Below are positions 1 to 6,903 of a stretch of 64,000 bases of DNA, in pieces; position 1 is the stretch's first letter; every line of letters starts with the position of its first letter. The notes beneath the pieces are model-generated. The model ran no database searches. It saw nothing but the letters and a program-made list of their open reading frames with translations, and was not told where the DNA came from. Both the position numbers and the translations under genes were made by a program. This stretch comes from Bacteroidota bacterium (GTDB taxonomy: Bacteria; Bacteroidota; Bacteroidia; Bacteroidales; Porphyromonadaceae), in NCBI GenBank assembly GCA_023395395.1, contig JAEWZH010000019.1, positions 1-64,000 of the forward strand, given 5' to 3'.

Positions 1-2
1 TC

Positions 3-464
3 CCCAATGTGAGTGATTATCGGAATCCCTTTATTGCCGAAGCAATGAAAGTTTTGGGCTATGTAAACCGATTCAGCCGTGGAGTCTACCGAGTTCAGAA
101 GGAGTTGGAAGAAAACGGTAATGGGCAGGCCTCTTTTGATTTTTCATTGATTACAGCTTTTCGGGTAGTTGAGAACGTTTCTCAAAAATACTTTGAGGAA
201 GGCTTTGGAAGAGAAACTACCCAAGAAAAGCACAGGAAAGACCCAAGAAAAGCCCAAGAAAGACCCAAGAAAAGCCCAAGAAATATAGAGGATGAAATAT
301 TAGATGAAATAAAAGACTTTCCGCAAGTTACAAGGAAAGATTTAGCCAAAAGGTTAAACAGAACGGAGGACAGTATTCGTTATTATCTTAGGAGGATGGT
401 TAAAGAAGGAGTTATCAAGCACGAAGGCTCTACAAAGGCTGGTAAGTGGATAATAATCAAATAG
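3..464 (+). CDS. ATP-binding regulator of the AlbA/Schlafen type, C-terminal part (5' end outside window)
   Basis: The reading frame is already open at base 3, so the GTG at 9 is an internal valine codon and the gene starts upstream of the window. The opening residues (SDYRNPFIAEAMKVLGYVNR) match the end of the ATPase-like region found in AlbA_2/RecG-like putative transcriptional regulators of Bacteroidetes. A lysine/proline/glutamine-rich linker follows, encoded by a 22-bp tandem repeat. The last ~55 residues look like a winged helix (QVTRKDLAKRLNRTEDSIRY is the likely recognition region). Role in the family is presumed DNA-binding regulation, often in accessory DNA; the target is unknown. 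Its stop lies 3 bases before the next gene, so the two are probably co-transcribed. Confidence 0.7.
   Translation, partial: PNVSDYRNPFIAEAMKVLGYVNRFSRGVYRVQKELEENGNGQASFDFSLITAFRVVENVSQKYFEEGFGRETTQEKHRKDPRKAQERPKKSPRNIEDEILDEIKDFPQVTRKDLAKRLNRTEDSIRYYLRRMVKEGVIKHEGSTKAGKWIIIK
219..284 (+). repeat. 22-bp tandem repeat, three copies, inside the regulator gene
   Basis: Three consecutive 22-bp units begin at 219, 241 and 263; each starts ACCCAAGAAAAG, and units 2 and 3 differ only in the last base. They encode the linker before the winged-helix domain. Because 22 is not a multiple of three, only a copy number divisible by three keeps the downstream frame; three copies are present and the frame is open. 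Confidence 0.9.
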
Positions 465-467
465 AAC

Positions 468-980
468 GTGAAGAATGTGTCGTACATAATATTGAGCGGT
501 CTTTTATTGCTTGTATTGGTTGTCGTGGTCATAGGAACATTTCTGCCGAGAACCAGAACAGAGACAAAACAGTGCATTTTGAATGCCCCTGTTGATGTTG
601 TTTTTGCTATCGTGTCCAACAATCAAGAATGGCATTACAGAAGTTCTTTGGATGATTTGGATATCATCCGTACCCAAGGGGGTATTGAAGAATGGGAAGA
701 GACAACCAATGGTGTAACTATCCGATTCAAGACACTTGAGAAGAGACCACATACTTTCTACAGTTTTGAGATGGACAGTAAAATGTTTACAGGAGAATGG
801 CGGGCAACATTCGAACCAATGGAAGGAGGTAAAACTCTATTCACTGCAACAGAAAAGATAGAATACAAGAATCTGTTCTATCGTTTGGTTGGGTATGCTT
901 TTATGGACTTAAACAAGTTTATGACCACATACCAAGAAGAACTCACAGCTCGAATACAACTTGAAAAAGCAGAGCAATAA
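468..980 (+). CDS. membrane-anchored SRPBCC (START-like) family protein
   Basis: This 170-residue protein has one N-terminal transmembrane segment (about residues 7-24, LSGLLLLVLVVVVIG-like) followed by a SRPBCC/polyketide-cyclase-like domain: 'ILNAPVDVVFAIVSN' is the typical first strand and helix, and 'TATEKIEYKNLFYRLVGY' lies near the C-terminal helix. Such domains form a hydrophobic pocket for small ligands; the ligand here is unknown. I chose the GTG start at 468, three bases after the previous stop, because no in-frame ATG would keep the membrane segment. The pairing with the upstream regulator suggests one transcription unit. The region is A+T-richer than the housekeeping genes further on, which hints at accessory DNA. 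Confidence 0.6.
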   Translation: MKNVSYIILSGLLLLVLVVVVIGTFLPRTRTETKQCILNAPVDVVFAIVSNNQEWHYRSSLDDLDIIRTQGGIEEWEETTNGVTIRFKTLEKRPHTFYSFEMDSKMFTGEWRATFEPMEGGKTLFTATEKIEYKNLFYRLVGYAFMDLNKFMTTYQEELTARIQLEKAEQ

Positions 981-1107
981 AGACAATATAATCGATTGTC
1001 TGTAATCGATTTCAGAAATCATATTTGTACCATGTGATTACAATCTGCTGTAAATAAGTATAGGTTTGTTTTGAAGAAGTAAGTAAGGGCTTGGGGATAT
1101 AGATTGG

Positions 1108-1150
1108 GAAGGTCTTCTGGAGGTTATGCCTCTGGGAGACCTTCTTTTTT
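1108..1150 (+). terminator. Rho-independent terminator
   Basis: An 8-bp stem (1108-1115 with 1137-1144) is extended by an inner 4-bp stem (1120-1123 with 1129-1132) and followed by six T at 1145-1150. It closes the transcription unit of the SRPBCC gene, 130 bases after its stop. Confidence 0.8.
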
Positions 1151-1178
1151 GTGAATAAGTAAATTATGGCTACCTTTG
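1148..1178 (+). promoter_or_regulatory. Bacteroidetes-type promoter of the radical SAM/lipoprotein cassette
   Basis: TTTG at 1148-1151, a 19-base gap, and TACCTTTG at 1171-1178 match the Bacteroidetes pattern TTTG-N19-TAnnTTTG exactly. Transcription should start near 1185. That places the upstream in-frame ATG at 1166 before the transcript and favours the ATG at 1211 as the real start of the first cassette gene. Confidence 0.75.
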
Positions 1179-1210
1179 GGCGCAGGGGAGTAGTAACTAA
1201 TGAGGAAACT

Positions 1211-1666
1211 ATGAGGAAGGCTTATTTGTCTATCAGAGCAGTATTGTCGGCTGGGGTAGCAACTCTGGTCAGCTGGCTTGGGTTGTCGGGCTGCGATCGT
1301 TCAACGATGAATAATGGCATGTGCATGTATGGCACGCCTACGGTGGAGTATCAGTTCAAGGTCAAGGTGACGGATCAGACCGGCAAGCCCGTGGAGGGTC
1401 TGCAGGTGGGGATTCTGCAAGATAGTGATAGAGAGCTGACGGGCAAAGATGGTGTGGCAACCATCGAGGGTCAGTATACCGGTTTCTACGAAGACCACGA
1501 GGTAAACTTTCTCGTCAAGGATATTGACGGCGATACGAATGGCATCGTGACCGACCTTAATAGGAGCGAAAAGATTACCAAGTCAGACTTTATCAAGAAA
1601 GGCAATGGCGCTTGGAACAATGGTACTGTAAAGAAGGAAATCAACCTTAAAGTAGAAAGAAAATAG
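1211..1666 (+). CDS. lipoprotein of a radical SAM/lipoprotein system
   Basis: The product is a 151-residue lipoprotein: a signal peptide ends in the lipobox LSGC with Cys28 as the lipidated residue. Shortly after, residues 39-43 read MYGTP, followed by a beta-rich region ('QFKVKVTDQTGKPVEGLQVG') that resembles a small carboxypeptidase-regulatory/Ig-like sandwich. This arrangement fits the known Bacteroidetes 'radical SAM-associated putative lipoprotein' family, which is encoded beside a dedicated radical SAM enzyme. Its function is unknown; it is the obvious candidate substrate of that enzyme. The start at 1211 is chosen over 1166 because of the promoter position and because it gives a compact signal peptide. 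The next gene begins one base after the stop. Confidence 0.8.
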   Translation: MRKAYLSIRAVLSAGVATLVSWLGLSGCDRSTMNNGMCMYGTPTVEYQFKVKVTDQTGKPVEGLQVGILQDSDRELTGKDGVATIEGQYTGFYEDHEVNFLVKDIDGDTNGIVTDLNRSEKITKSDFIKKGNGAWNNGTVKKEINLKVERK

Positions 1667-1667
1667 T

Positions 1668-1901
1668 ATGAACAGAGAAAGACTACAATTACGCAAAATA
1701 CTCGTTGCTGGAGCCCTCGTAGTGCTTGGCGTACTTGGCTTGGGTAGTTGTAAAACGGCTCAGAAAAGCAAGACGCCTCTTCCCGAAGAGCCAACGATGC
1801 CTCAAAGAGATACCATCAGACCTCCTTACGGCGAGCCGGTTGCGATGTATGGAACCCCTTATCGTGGGTATGAACTAAAAGACCTAGTGCCAGAGGAGTA
1901 A
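1668..1901 (+). CDS. small second lipoprotein with two YGxP motifs, in the radical SAM cassette
   Basis: This 77-residue protein has an N-terminal signal peptide with lipobox GLGSC (Cys28), leaving a mature part of only 50 residues. The mature part is proline- and charge-rich and holds PYGEP (residues 53-57) and MYGTP (60-64). MYGTP is identical to the motif in the lipoprotein encoded just upstream, although the two proteins are otherwise unalike. It sits between that lipoprotein and the radical SAM enzyme with gaps of 1 and 9 bases, so all three are surely one operon. I do not recognise a characterised family. Its peptide-like size and shared motif suggest a second substrate or a partner of the enzyme; this is inference. 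Confidence 0.75.
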   Translation: MNRERLQLRKILVAGALVVLGVLGLGSCKTAQKSKTPLPEEPTMPQRDTIRPPYGEPVAMYGTPYRGYELKDLVPEE

Positions 1902-1910
1902 CAGAAGTAA

Positions 1911-3023
1911 ATGCCCCCTCTCTTTCGACCAAATAAGCCTACCCTTAGACCCAGCTTCAAGCAAAAGCTCGCTCTTGATGCCCATCGCATCTTGAGGGAC
2001 GAGAATATCCGTACACACCAGATGACCACTCTCTTTTGGGAGTGCACCCTCAGATGCAATCTTCACTGTGCACACTGCGGAAGCGATTGTCGAGTGGAGA
2101 GTGGGGTGGAGGAGCTGTCGGTAGAGCAATTCATCAAGATTATAGACGGTCTCACTCCACACGTCAATCCTCATCAGTTGCTCATTATCTTTACAGGTGG
2201 GGAGGCATTGGTCAGAAAGGACATAGAGGACGCAGGGCTGGCGCTCTATCGTCGTGGCTATCCATGGGGTATTGTCACCAATGGGATGCTGCTCGATGAG
2301 AGGCGTCTCGAGCGTCTACGACAATCCGGTATCCATACTGCCACTGTCAGTCTTGATGGATTTGAGGAGGTACACAATAAGATGCGCGGACACCCCCTCA
2401 GCTACGAGAGGGCTTGGCGAGCCATACAGCTACTGAGCCAAGTAGATGATATACTGTGGGATGTGGTCACGTGTGTCCATCCTATGAATTTCGACTCCCT
2501 CCCTGCACTCCGCCAGCAGTTGATAGACCAAGGGGTGAGGCGTTGGCGACTCTTCTCCATTTTCCCCGTGGGCAGAGCTGCCGAGCATAGCGAGCTGCAG
2601 CTTTCAGACCGACAGTACTACGACTTGATGAACTTCATCTGCACAACCAACGAGACAGGCAAAATAGAAGCCCAATATGGTTGCGAGGGCTATCTTGGGC
2701 GTTTTGAGGGTAGAGTGAGAAAGCAATTTTACCACTGTCGAGCAGGAGTCAATGTTGCCTCTATCCTATGTGATGGCTCTATCAGTGCTTGTCCAAGTAT
2801 TCGATTTGATTATAAGCAGGGCAATATCCACCATGATGACCTTTGGGAGGTGTGGGAAAATCGATTTGAAAATTACCGCAATCGTTCTTGGGCAAAGAAT
2901 GGAGAGTGTGCCAATTGCAAAGATTGGAAGTACTGCCTCGGTAATGGCATGCACCTACACGATGATGAAGGCAAGCTACTCGTCTGCCATCTCGAAAGGC
3001 TCAAGGCAGGGGCTCATTACTAG
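1911..3023 (+). CDS. radical SAM enzyme of the rSAM/lipoprotein system
   Basis: The 370-residue protein carries the canonical radical SAM cluster motif CNLHCAHC (Cys49, Cys53, Cys56), which binds the [4Fe-4S] cluster that cleaves S-adenosylmethionine, followed by 'IFTGGEALVRKD' (the GGE SAM-binding motif). The C-terminal ~110 residues contain about eight further cysteines (in 'HCRAGVNVASILCDGS', 'SACPS', 'CANCKDWKYC' and 'VCHLE'), which is a SPASM-like arrangement that usually binds auxiliary clusters and peptide substrates. SPASM enzymes commonly modify ribosomally made peptides or proteins. Here the adjacent lipoproteins are the likely targets. The enzyme is cytoplasmic, so any modification would have to precede export. 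A strong hairpin follows the stop. Confidence 0.85.
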   Translation: MPPLFRPNKPTLRPSFKQKLALDAHRILRDENIRTHQMTTLFWECTLRCNLHCAHCGSDCRVESGVEELSVEQFIKIIDGLTPHVNPHQLLIIFTGGEALVRKDIEDAGLALYRRGYPWGIVTNGMLLDERRLERLRQSGIHTATVSLDGFEEVHNKMRGHPLSYERAWRAIQLLSQVDDILWDVVTCVHPMNFDSLPALRQQLIDQGVRRWRLFSIFPVGRAAEHSELQLSDRQYYDLMNFICTTNETGKIEAQYGCEGYLGRFEGRVRKQFYHCRAGVNVASILCDGSISACPSIRFDYKQGNIHHDDLWEVWENRFENYRNRSWAKNGECANCKDWKYCLGNGMHLHDDEGKLLVCHLERLKAGAHY

Positions 3024-3030
3024 ATATAGA

Positions 3031-3064
3031 AGAGGGGCGAGACTACAGATAGTCTCGCCCCTCT
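3031..3064. terminator. bidirectional terminator between the radical SAM gene and ferritin
   Basis: A perfect 14-bp stem (3031-3044 with 3051-3064) with a 6-base loop lies between the convergent radical SAM and ferritin genes, 7 bases after the former's stop and 17 bases from the latter's. Short T-rich and A-rich flanks fit termination on both strands. Confidence 0.85.
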
Positions 3065-3080
3065 TTTATATACGCCAAGA

Positions 3081-3566
3081 TTACTTGCGTGCACCGAGCT
3101 GTTGGTCGATAATCATATAGCCCGCATTGCCGGTAGCCAGCTTGAGACGATCCACGATACCAGCAGTAGTTGCTTCCTCCTCTACTTGCTCATCGACAAA
3201 CTTGCGGAAGAAGTTTTCGGTCGCATAGTCCTTATTCTCTGATGCAATAGCTACAATCTTATTGATTCTCTCAGAGACCTGGCACTCGTGCTTGTAGGCA
3301 AGCTCAAAATAATCCACAATAGACTCCAGCTTGAAGTTGTTCATCTTGATGTCCTTGAGCTCTACCTTCTCGCCACGCTCTAGCACATAGTGAATCATCT
3401 CCTCTCCATGCTCCATTTCCTCGTGGTACTGAGCCTTGAACCAGTGTGCAAAACCTGTCCAACCCTGTAGCTCCAATTCAAGTGCCATCTTCCTATAGAT
3501 AAATGCAGACTCAAATTCAAAGTTAATCTGCTCATTGATTGCCTTCAACAATTCTTTCTTAATCAT
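3081..3566 (-). CDS. ftnA: ferritin (bacterial non-heme)
   Basis: The 161-residue protein is full length for bacterial ferritin and forms the four-helix ferroxidase fold. Ferroxidase-centre residues are visible: Glu17 in 'INFEFESAFIYRKMA', Tyr24, Glu50 and His53 in 'YHEEMEHGEEM', with a further glutamate in 'YKHECQVSERI' and the 'DEQVEEE' motif near the C-terminus. It oxidises Fe(II) and stores iron in the cytoplasm as a 24-mer, protecting an anaerobe from iron-driven oxidative damage. It is a single-gene unit with its own -7 box and terminator. No anomaly is visible. Confidence 0.95.
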   Translation of the reverse strand: MIKKELLKAINEQINFEFESAFIYRKMALELELQGWTGFAHWFKAQYHEEMEHGEEMIHYVLERGEKVELKDIKMNNFKLESIVDYFELAYKHECQVSERINKIVAIASENKDYATENFFRKFVDEQVEEEATTAGIVDRLKLATGNAGYMIIDQQLGARK

Positions 3567-3605
3567 ATCTTCAATATTCTAATTCGTTAAACAATTTCTA
3601 TAACT

Positions 3606-3613
3606 CAAAGATA
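3606..3613 (-). promoter_or_regulatory. -7 box of the ferritin promoter
   Basis: On the minus strand this reads TATCTTTG, a perfect TAnnTTTG match about 40 bases upstream of the ferritin ATG. No convincing TTG lies at the -33 position, so an activator may be needed. Confidence 0.55.
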
Positions 3614-3836
3614 CCACACTTTTATGAATTTCGCCACTTTTCGACGGCTAAATAAATGTAAATTCTAACAAAATCGATTCCCAAGGTATCTTATCCTCAA
3701 AAAATCTCCTCTATATACGACAATTCCTAATGAGAGGTGGATTTATCCTCTCTTGCTCGCAATCGCCTCCAATATATAGATTTTTTCAACCATTTCTATA
3801 CCTCCTTTCCACCTTATTCATAGAGGGGTTGAGCAT

Positions 3837-3920
3837 TTAATATACACTAATCACCCATTTTAATATATACTAATTGATGCGATTAATATATACTAATTGT
3901 GTCGATTAATATATATCAAA
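3837..3920 (+). repeat. array of four 23-bp A+T-rich iterons
   Basis: The 15-bp core TTAATATATACTAAT occurs at 3860-3874 and 3883-3897, with one-base and few-base variants at 3837-3851 and 3906-3920. Starts are spaced exactly 23 bases (3837, 3860, 3883, 3906) with 8-base spacers that differ. Even spacing and a conserved core suggest cooperative protein binding or a relic of a replication or mobile element. Confidence 0.85.
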
Positions 3921-4139
3921 TGGTCATCTACTCTATAGATTCAGGACAAGGGCATTAGGAATACCGGTCATGCTTTGTATAAATACCGCCTTTTCCTGAT
4001 TTAGATGGGTCTTTAGGATTCTATTACCTCAGAATATACCGGTTCTTCTTTGCTCGTAACCACGGAATTATCACATATTTTGTGTAGCTTTACACACTAT
4101 TTAGAGTGTAGAGATATAGACATAATAGATAAGAGAGAG

Positions 4140-5048
4140 ATGAAACCGACATTATTTGTACTGGCAGCAGGGATGGGTAGCCGATATGGTGGTCTCAAGC
4201 AGCTGGATGGCGTAGGGCCAAGTGGCGAAACCATCATGGACTATTCGATTTATGATGCAGTGAAGGCTGGATTTGGGAAAGTCGTATTTGTTATTCGCAA
4301 AGACTTTGAAGAGGATTTTCTCGCCAAGGTGGCTAGTAAATATGAGCATCTGTTGCCGGTAGAGATAGTATTCCAAGCTGTGGACAATCTCCCAAAGGGA
4401 TTTACTTGCCCGGAGGGTCGCACTAAACCTTGGGGGACTAATCATGCGGTATTGATGGGGCGTGATGTCATCAACGAGCCCTTTGCGGTCATCAATGCCG
4501 ATGACTTTTACGGTCGTGAAAGTTTTGAAGTATTGGCTGAAGAACTACGTCGTATGGAGGGTACCACCAATCAGTACTGCATGGTGGGCTATCACGTGGG
4601 CAATACCCTCAGTGAAAGTGGCACAGTAGCTCGTGGCGTATGCGAGACCAATGAAGAAGGTTTCCTCACAGGTGTCGTAGAGCGTACAGATGTACAGAGG
4701 GTGGACGGAGAGATAGTCTTCACTGATGAGCATGGAGCTAAAGTGGTGATAGACGAAGAGACTCCCGTGTCTATGAACATGTGGGGCTTTACTCCCGACT
4801 ACTTCCAGCATTCCGAGGCGTCTTTTGTCTCTTTTTTGGAGAAAAATATCAATAGCGAGAAGGGAGAATTTTATATCCCTTTTGTGGTGAATAACCTAAT
4901 CAACAATGGCATATCTACTTGCAAGGTACTTGACACGCCATCCAAATGGTTCGGCGTCACTTATGCTAATGATCGCCCAGATGTAGTAGCCAAGCTACAG
5001 CGACTCGCTGACGAAGGCGTGTACCCACAGAATTTACTCGGCAAGTAA
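4140..5048 (+). CDS. NTP transferase family sugar-phosphate nucleotidyltransferase
   Basis: A 302-residue cytoplasmic enzyme with the nucleotidyltransferase signature at its N-terminus ('LAAGMGSRYGGLKQLDGVGP', G-x-G-x-R then Lys) and 'VINADDFYG' for metal/nucleotide binding. The family couples NTPs to sugar phosphates for envelope polysaccharides; the exact sugar cannot be named. I start at 4140 (MKPTLF) because the signature must lie near the N-terminus. It heads a tightly packed run of seven co-directional genes ending at 9379; the next start codon directly follows its stop. Confidence 0.8.
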   Translation: MKPTLFVLAAGMGSRYGGLKQLDGVGPSGETIMDYSIYDAVKAGFGKVVFVIRKDFEEDFLAKVASKYEHLLPVEIVFQAVDNLPKGFTCPEGRTKPWGTNHAVLMGRDVINEPFAVINADDFYGRESFEVLAEELRRMEGTTNQYCMVGYHVGNTLSESGTVARGVCETNEEGFLTGVVERTDVQRVDGEIVFTDEHGAKVVIDEETPVSMNMWGFTPDYFQHSEASFVSFLEKNINSEKGEFYIPFVVNNLINNGISTCKVLDTPSKWFGVTYANDRPDVVAKLQRLADEGVYPQNLLGK

Positions 5049-5972
5049 ATGCAGACAATGCCTTCCGGCATCGACATTATCACCATCTATGGACCGACTG
5101 CCAGCGGTAAGACTTCTATCGCAGTGCAGCTGGCTGAGATGCTTGGGGCGGTTCTCTTTAGCGGAGATTCGCGTCAGGTGTATCGGGGTATGGATATTGG
5201 GACAGGCAAAGATCTCTCGGAATATCAGGTGGGGGAATACACCGTCCCCTATCGCATGATTGATGTAGCAGAGGCAGGGGAGCAATACAATCTGCACCGA
5301 TATATGAGGGACTTCTACAAAACCTTTGACGAGCTTCCGACAGAAACGTTCAAGATACTTTGTGGCGGCACAGGGCTGTATATGACCGCCGTACTCGGGG
5401 GTTATAGGATGCCAAAGGTACCGATTGATGAGGAATTGAGGGCTAATCTTGATGCACTTTCATTAGAGGAATTACAATCAAAGTTAGTGGAAGCAGGTGG
5501 CGGCTTAGAGCATGTAGATATCCACAATCGCAGACGGCTGGTACGTGCCATAGAGGTCGCTCTCGCCGGCGAAGTGGATGTAGAGGAGCGAGCGCCCCTC
5601 AGAGGTCCGATATTCTGTGTAGATGTGAGCCGAGAGGTCAGGAGGGAGAGAATCTCCAAGAGGCTCAGAGCTCGCCTCGAAGCAGGGATGATAGAGGAGG
5701 TGGAAAAACTTTTAGAGACCGTAGACTCGGAAGCCCTTATCCGCTACGGGCTAGAGTATAAGTTCGTGACGCTCTACCTACAGGGCAAGCTCAGCTATGA
5801 GGAGATGTACTTGGGATTAGAGACAGCAATACACCAATTTGCCAAACGGCAGATGACGTGGGCACGGGGGATGGAACGCAATGGTTTTGAGATAGAATAC
5901 ATAAGCCCTCTGGGTACTCCAAGGGAGACAGCAGAGGTAATGAAAGAACTAATTTTCAACAAATATCAGTAA
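5049..5972 (+). CDS. miaA: tRNA dimethylallyltransferase
   Basis: MiaA transfers a dimethylallyl group to A37 of tRNAs that read UNN codons. The 307-residue protein is of normal length. Its P-loop 'GPTASGKT' (about residues 15-22), the 'DSRQVYRGMDIGTGK' segment that binds the tRNA base, and 'GGTGLYMTAVL' are all family hallmarks. The start at 5049 abuts the previous stop; a second in-frame ATG three codons later (5058) is possible. It sits second in the 4140-9379 block. Bacteroidetes often carry two miaA paralogues, so a second copy may exist elsewhere. Confidence 0.93.
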   Translation: MQTMPSGIDIITIYGPTASGKTSIAVQLAEMLGAVLFSGDSRQVYRGMDIGTGKDLSEYQVGEYTVPYRMIDVAEAGEQYNLHRYMRDFYKTFDELPTETFKILCGGTGLYMTAVLGGYRMPKVPIDEELRANLDALSLEELQSKLVEAGGGLEHVDIHNRRRLVRAIEVALAGEVDVEERAPLRGPIFCVDVSREVRRERISKRLRARLEAGMIEEVEKLLETVDSEALIRYGLEYKFVTLYLQGKLSYEEMYLGLETAIHQFAKRQMTWARGMERNGFEIEYISPLGTPRETAEVMKELIFNKYQ

Positions 5973-5989
5973 CTATTTGATCCAATAGT

Positions 5990-6340
5990 ATGGAGGTACG
6001 CATTAGTCGTATTGTAAGTGAGTACTACGAGTACACAAGAAGAGATGCTGAGGAGCTACTTCGCCAAGGACGTATCAAACTGAATGACCAAATCGCCGGT
6101 ATCGGCGACAAAGCTTCGGTTGAAGATATTGTAACCCTCGATGACGTGGTAATCCCGCTTAAGGGGCTATTTAGAAAATTTTCCCGTGAAGCAGCGGAGC
6201 GACAAATAGGCGAAAAGTATGGTATCCACAAGTCTGAGGAGAGAAACTATTCCGACAACCCTAAGAGCAGAGATCTGCGCAAGGGACGCAAAGACAATCG
6301 CAAGAAGCGCCACGGCAAGAATTACGAAGAGGAATATTAA
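5990..6340 (+). CDS. S4-domain RNA-binding protein
   Basis: A 116-residue protein whose first ~55 residues form an S4 RNA-binding domain ('RRDAEELLRQGRIKLND' is the core helix-turn). The C-terminal third is highly basic (KSRDLRKGRKDNRKKRHGKN), typical of an RNA-binding tail. There is no pseudouridine synthase domain, so it resembles stand-alone S4 proteins such as Hsp15-like ribosome-associated factors; a role on the ribosome or rRNA is inferred. Its stop codon overlaps the next start by one base. Confidence 0.75.
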   Translation: MEVRISRIVSEYYEYTRRDAEELLRQGRIKLNDQIAGIGDKASVEDIVTLDDVVIPLKGLFRKFSREAAERQIGEKYGIHKSEERNYSDNPKSRDLRKGRKDNRKKRHGKNYEEEY

Positions 6341-6894
6341 TGTTAAGAATAGATTGGATTAGACACACTTCACTAGACATTACGGGCGCAATCTGCTATG
6401 GGCAGACCGACCTCAAGGTCTCTGCCACTTTCTCAGAGGAGGCAGAGGTGGTACGTCAGAAACTCTCAGGGCATCGGTATGATGCTGTATTCACCAGTCC
6501 GCTCTCGAGAGCAGAAGATTTATGCATCTTCTCCGGATATGGAGATATTGCAATACGGGAACCTAGGATTATGGAACGAGCTTTTGGAGAGTGGGAGATG
6601 AAGCCCTGGGCAGAGGTCTTTGCGTTGATGAAGGAAAATCCCCAAAAGTATGTAGACAGTAATGGTGAAGCCATCCCTCCAAGCGGAGAAACGGTGGACG
6701 AATTAATCCATAGAGTCAGAGCATTTGTGCTAGAGGTAAGGAGACAGCGCTACCATCGTGTCGCCATCTTTTGCCACGGAGGGGTAATCAATAGCGCTCG
6801 ATTCTGCCAGGGTCTGATAGAGCTGGACAAGCTCTTTGTGGGAGTACCGGAATATGGTTCGGTGACTACCCTTGAATATGCACATTTAGAGTAA
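6340..6894 (+). CDS. histidine phosphatase family protein (CobC/phosphoglycerate mutase-like)
   Basis: The 184-residue protein shows the histidine phosphatase motif in the variant form 'RHT' (His at residue 9, the phosphorylated residue), 'FTSPLSRAEDL' with the second catalytic arginine, and 'IFCHGGVI' with the second catalytic histidine. Such enzymes dephosphorylate small metabolites; alpha-ribazole phosphatase (cobC) is one common annotation, but no cobalamin genes lie nearby, so the substrate is left open. The ATG overlaps the previous stop by one base, indicating translational coupling. Confidence 0.75.
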   Translation: MLRIDWIRHTSLDITGAICYGQTDLKVSATFSEEAEVVRQKLSGHRYDAVFTSPLSRAEDLCIFSGYGDIAIREPRIMERAFGEWEMKPWAEVFALMKENPQKYVDSNGEAIPPSGETVDELIHRVRAFVLEVRRQRYHRVAIFCHGGVINSARFCQGLIELDKLFVGVPEYGSVTTLEYAHLE

Positions 6895-6903
6895 TAGAAC
6901 ATT

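Larger units (their letters stand above)
3567..4139. other. gene-free region between ferritin and the nucleotidyltransferase operon
   Basis: No plausible gene is seen in these 573 bases. Contents: the ferritin -7 box (3606-3613), a degenerate copy on the minus strand of the TAGAGGAG-type unit described for the intergenic repeat family (around 3699-3730), the four-copy 23-bp iteron array (3837-3920), and a possible weak promoter for the downstream operon (TTTG at 4049-4052, then TATTTTG at 4076-4082). Confidence 0.6.

Noticed and set aside
9..11. GTG at 9 as a gene start
   Set aside because: The frame is open to the window edge and the residues before it (PN) fit the family, so the gene begins outside the window.
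1166..1210. Upstream in-frame ATG (1166) as start of the cassette lipoprotein
   Set aside because: It lies before the predicted transcription start and within the promoter; the ATG at 1211 gives a compact lipoprotein signal peptide.
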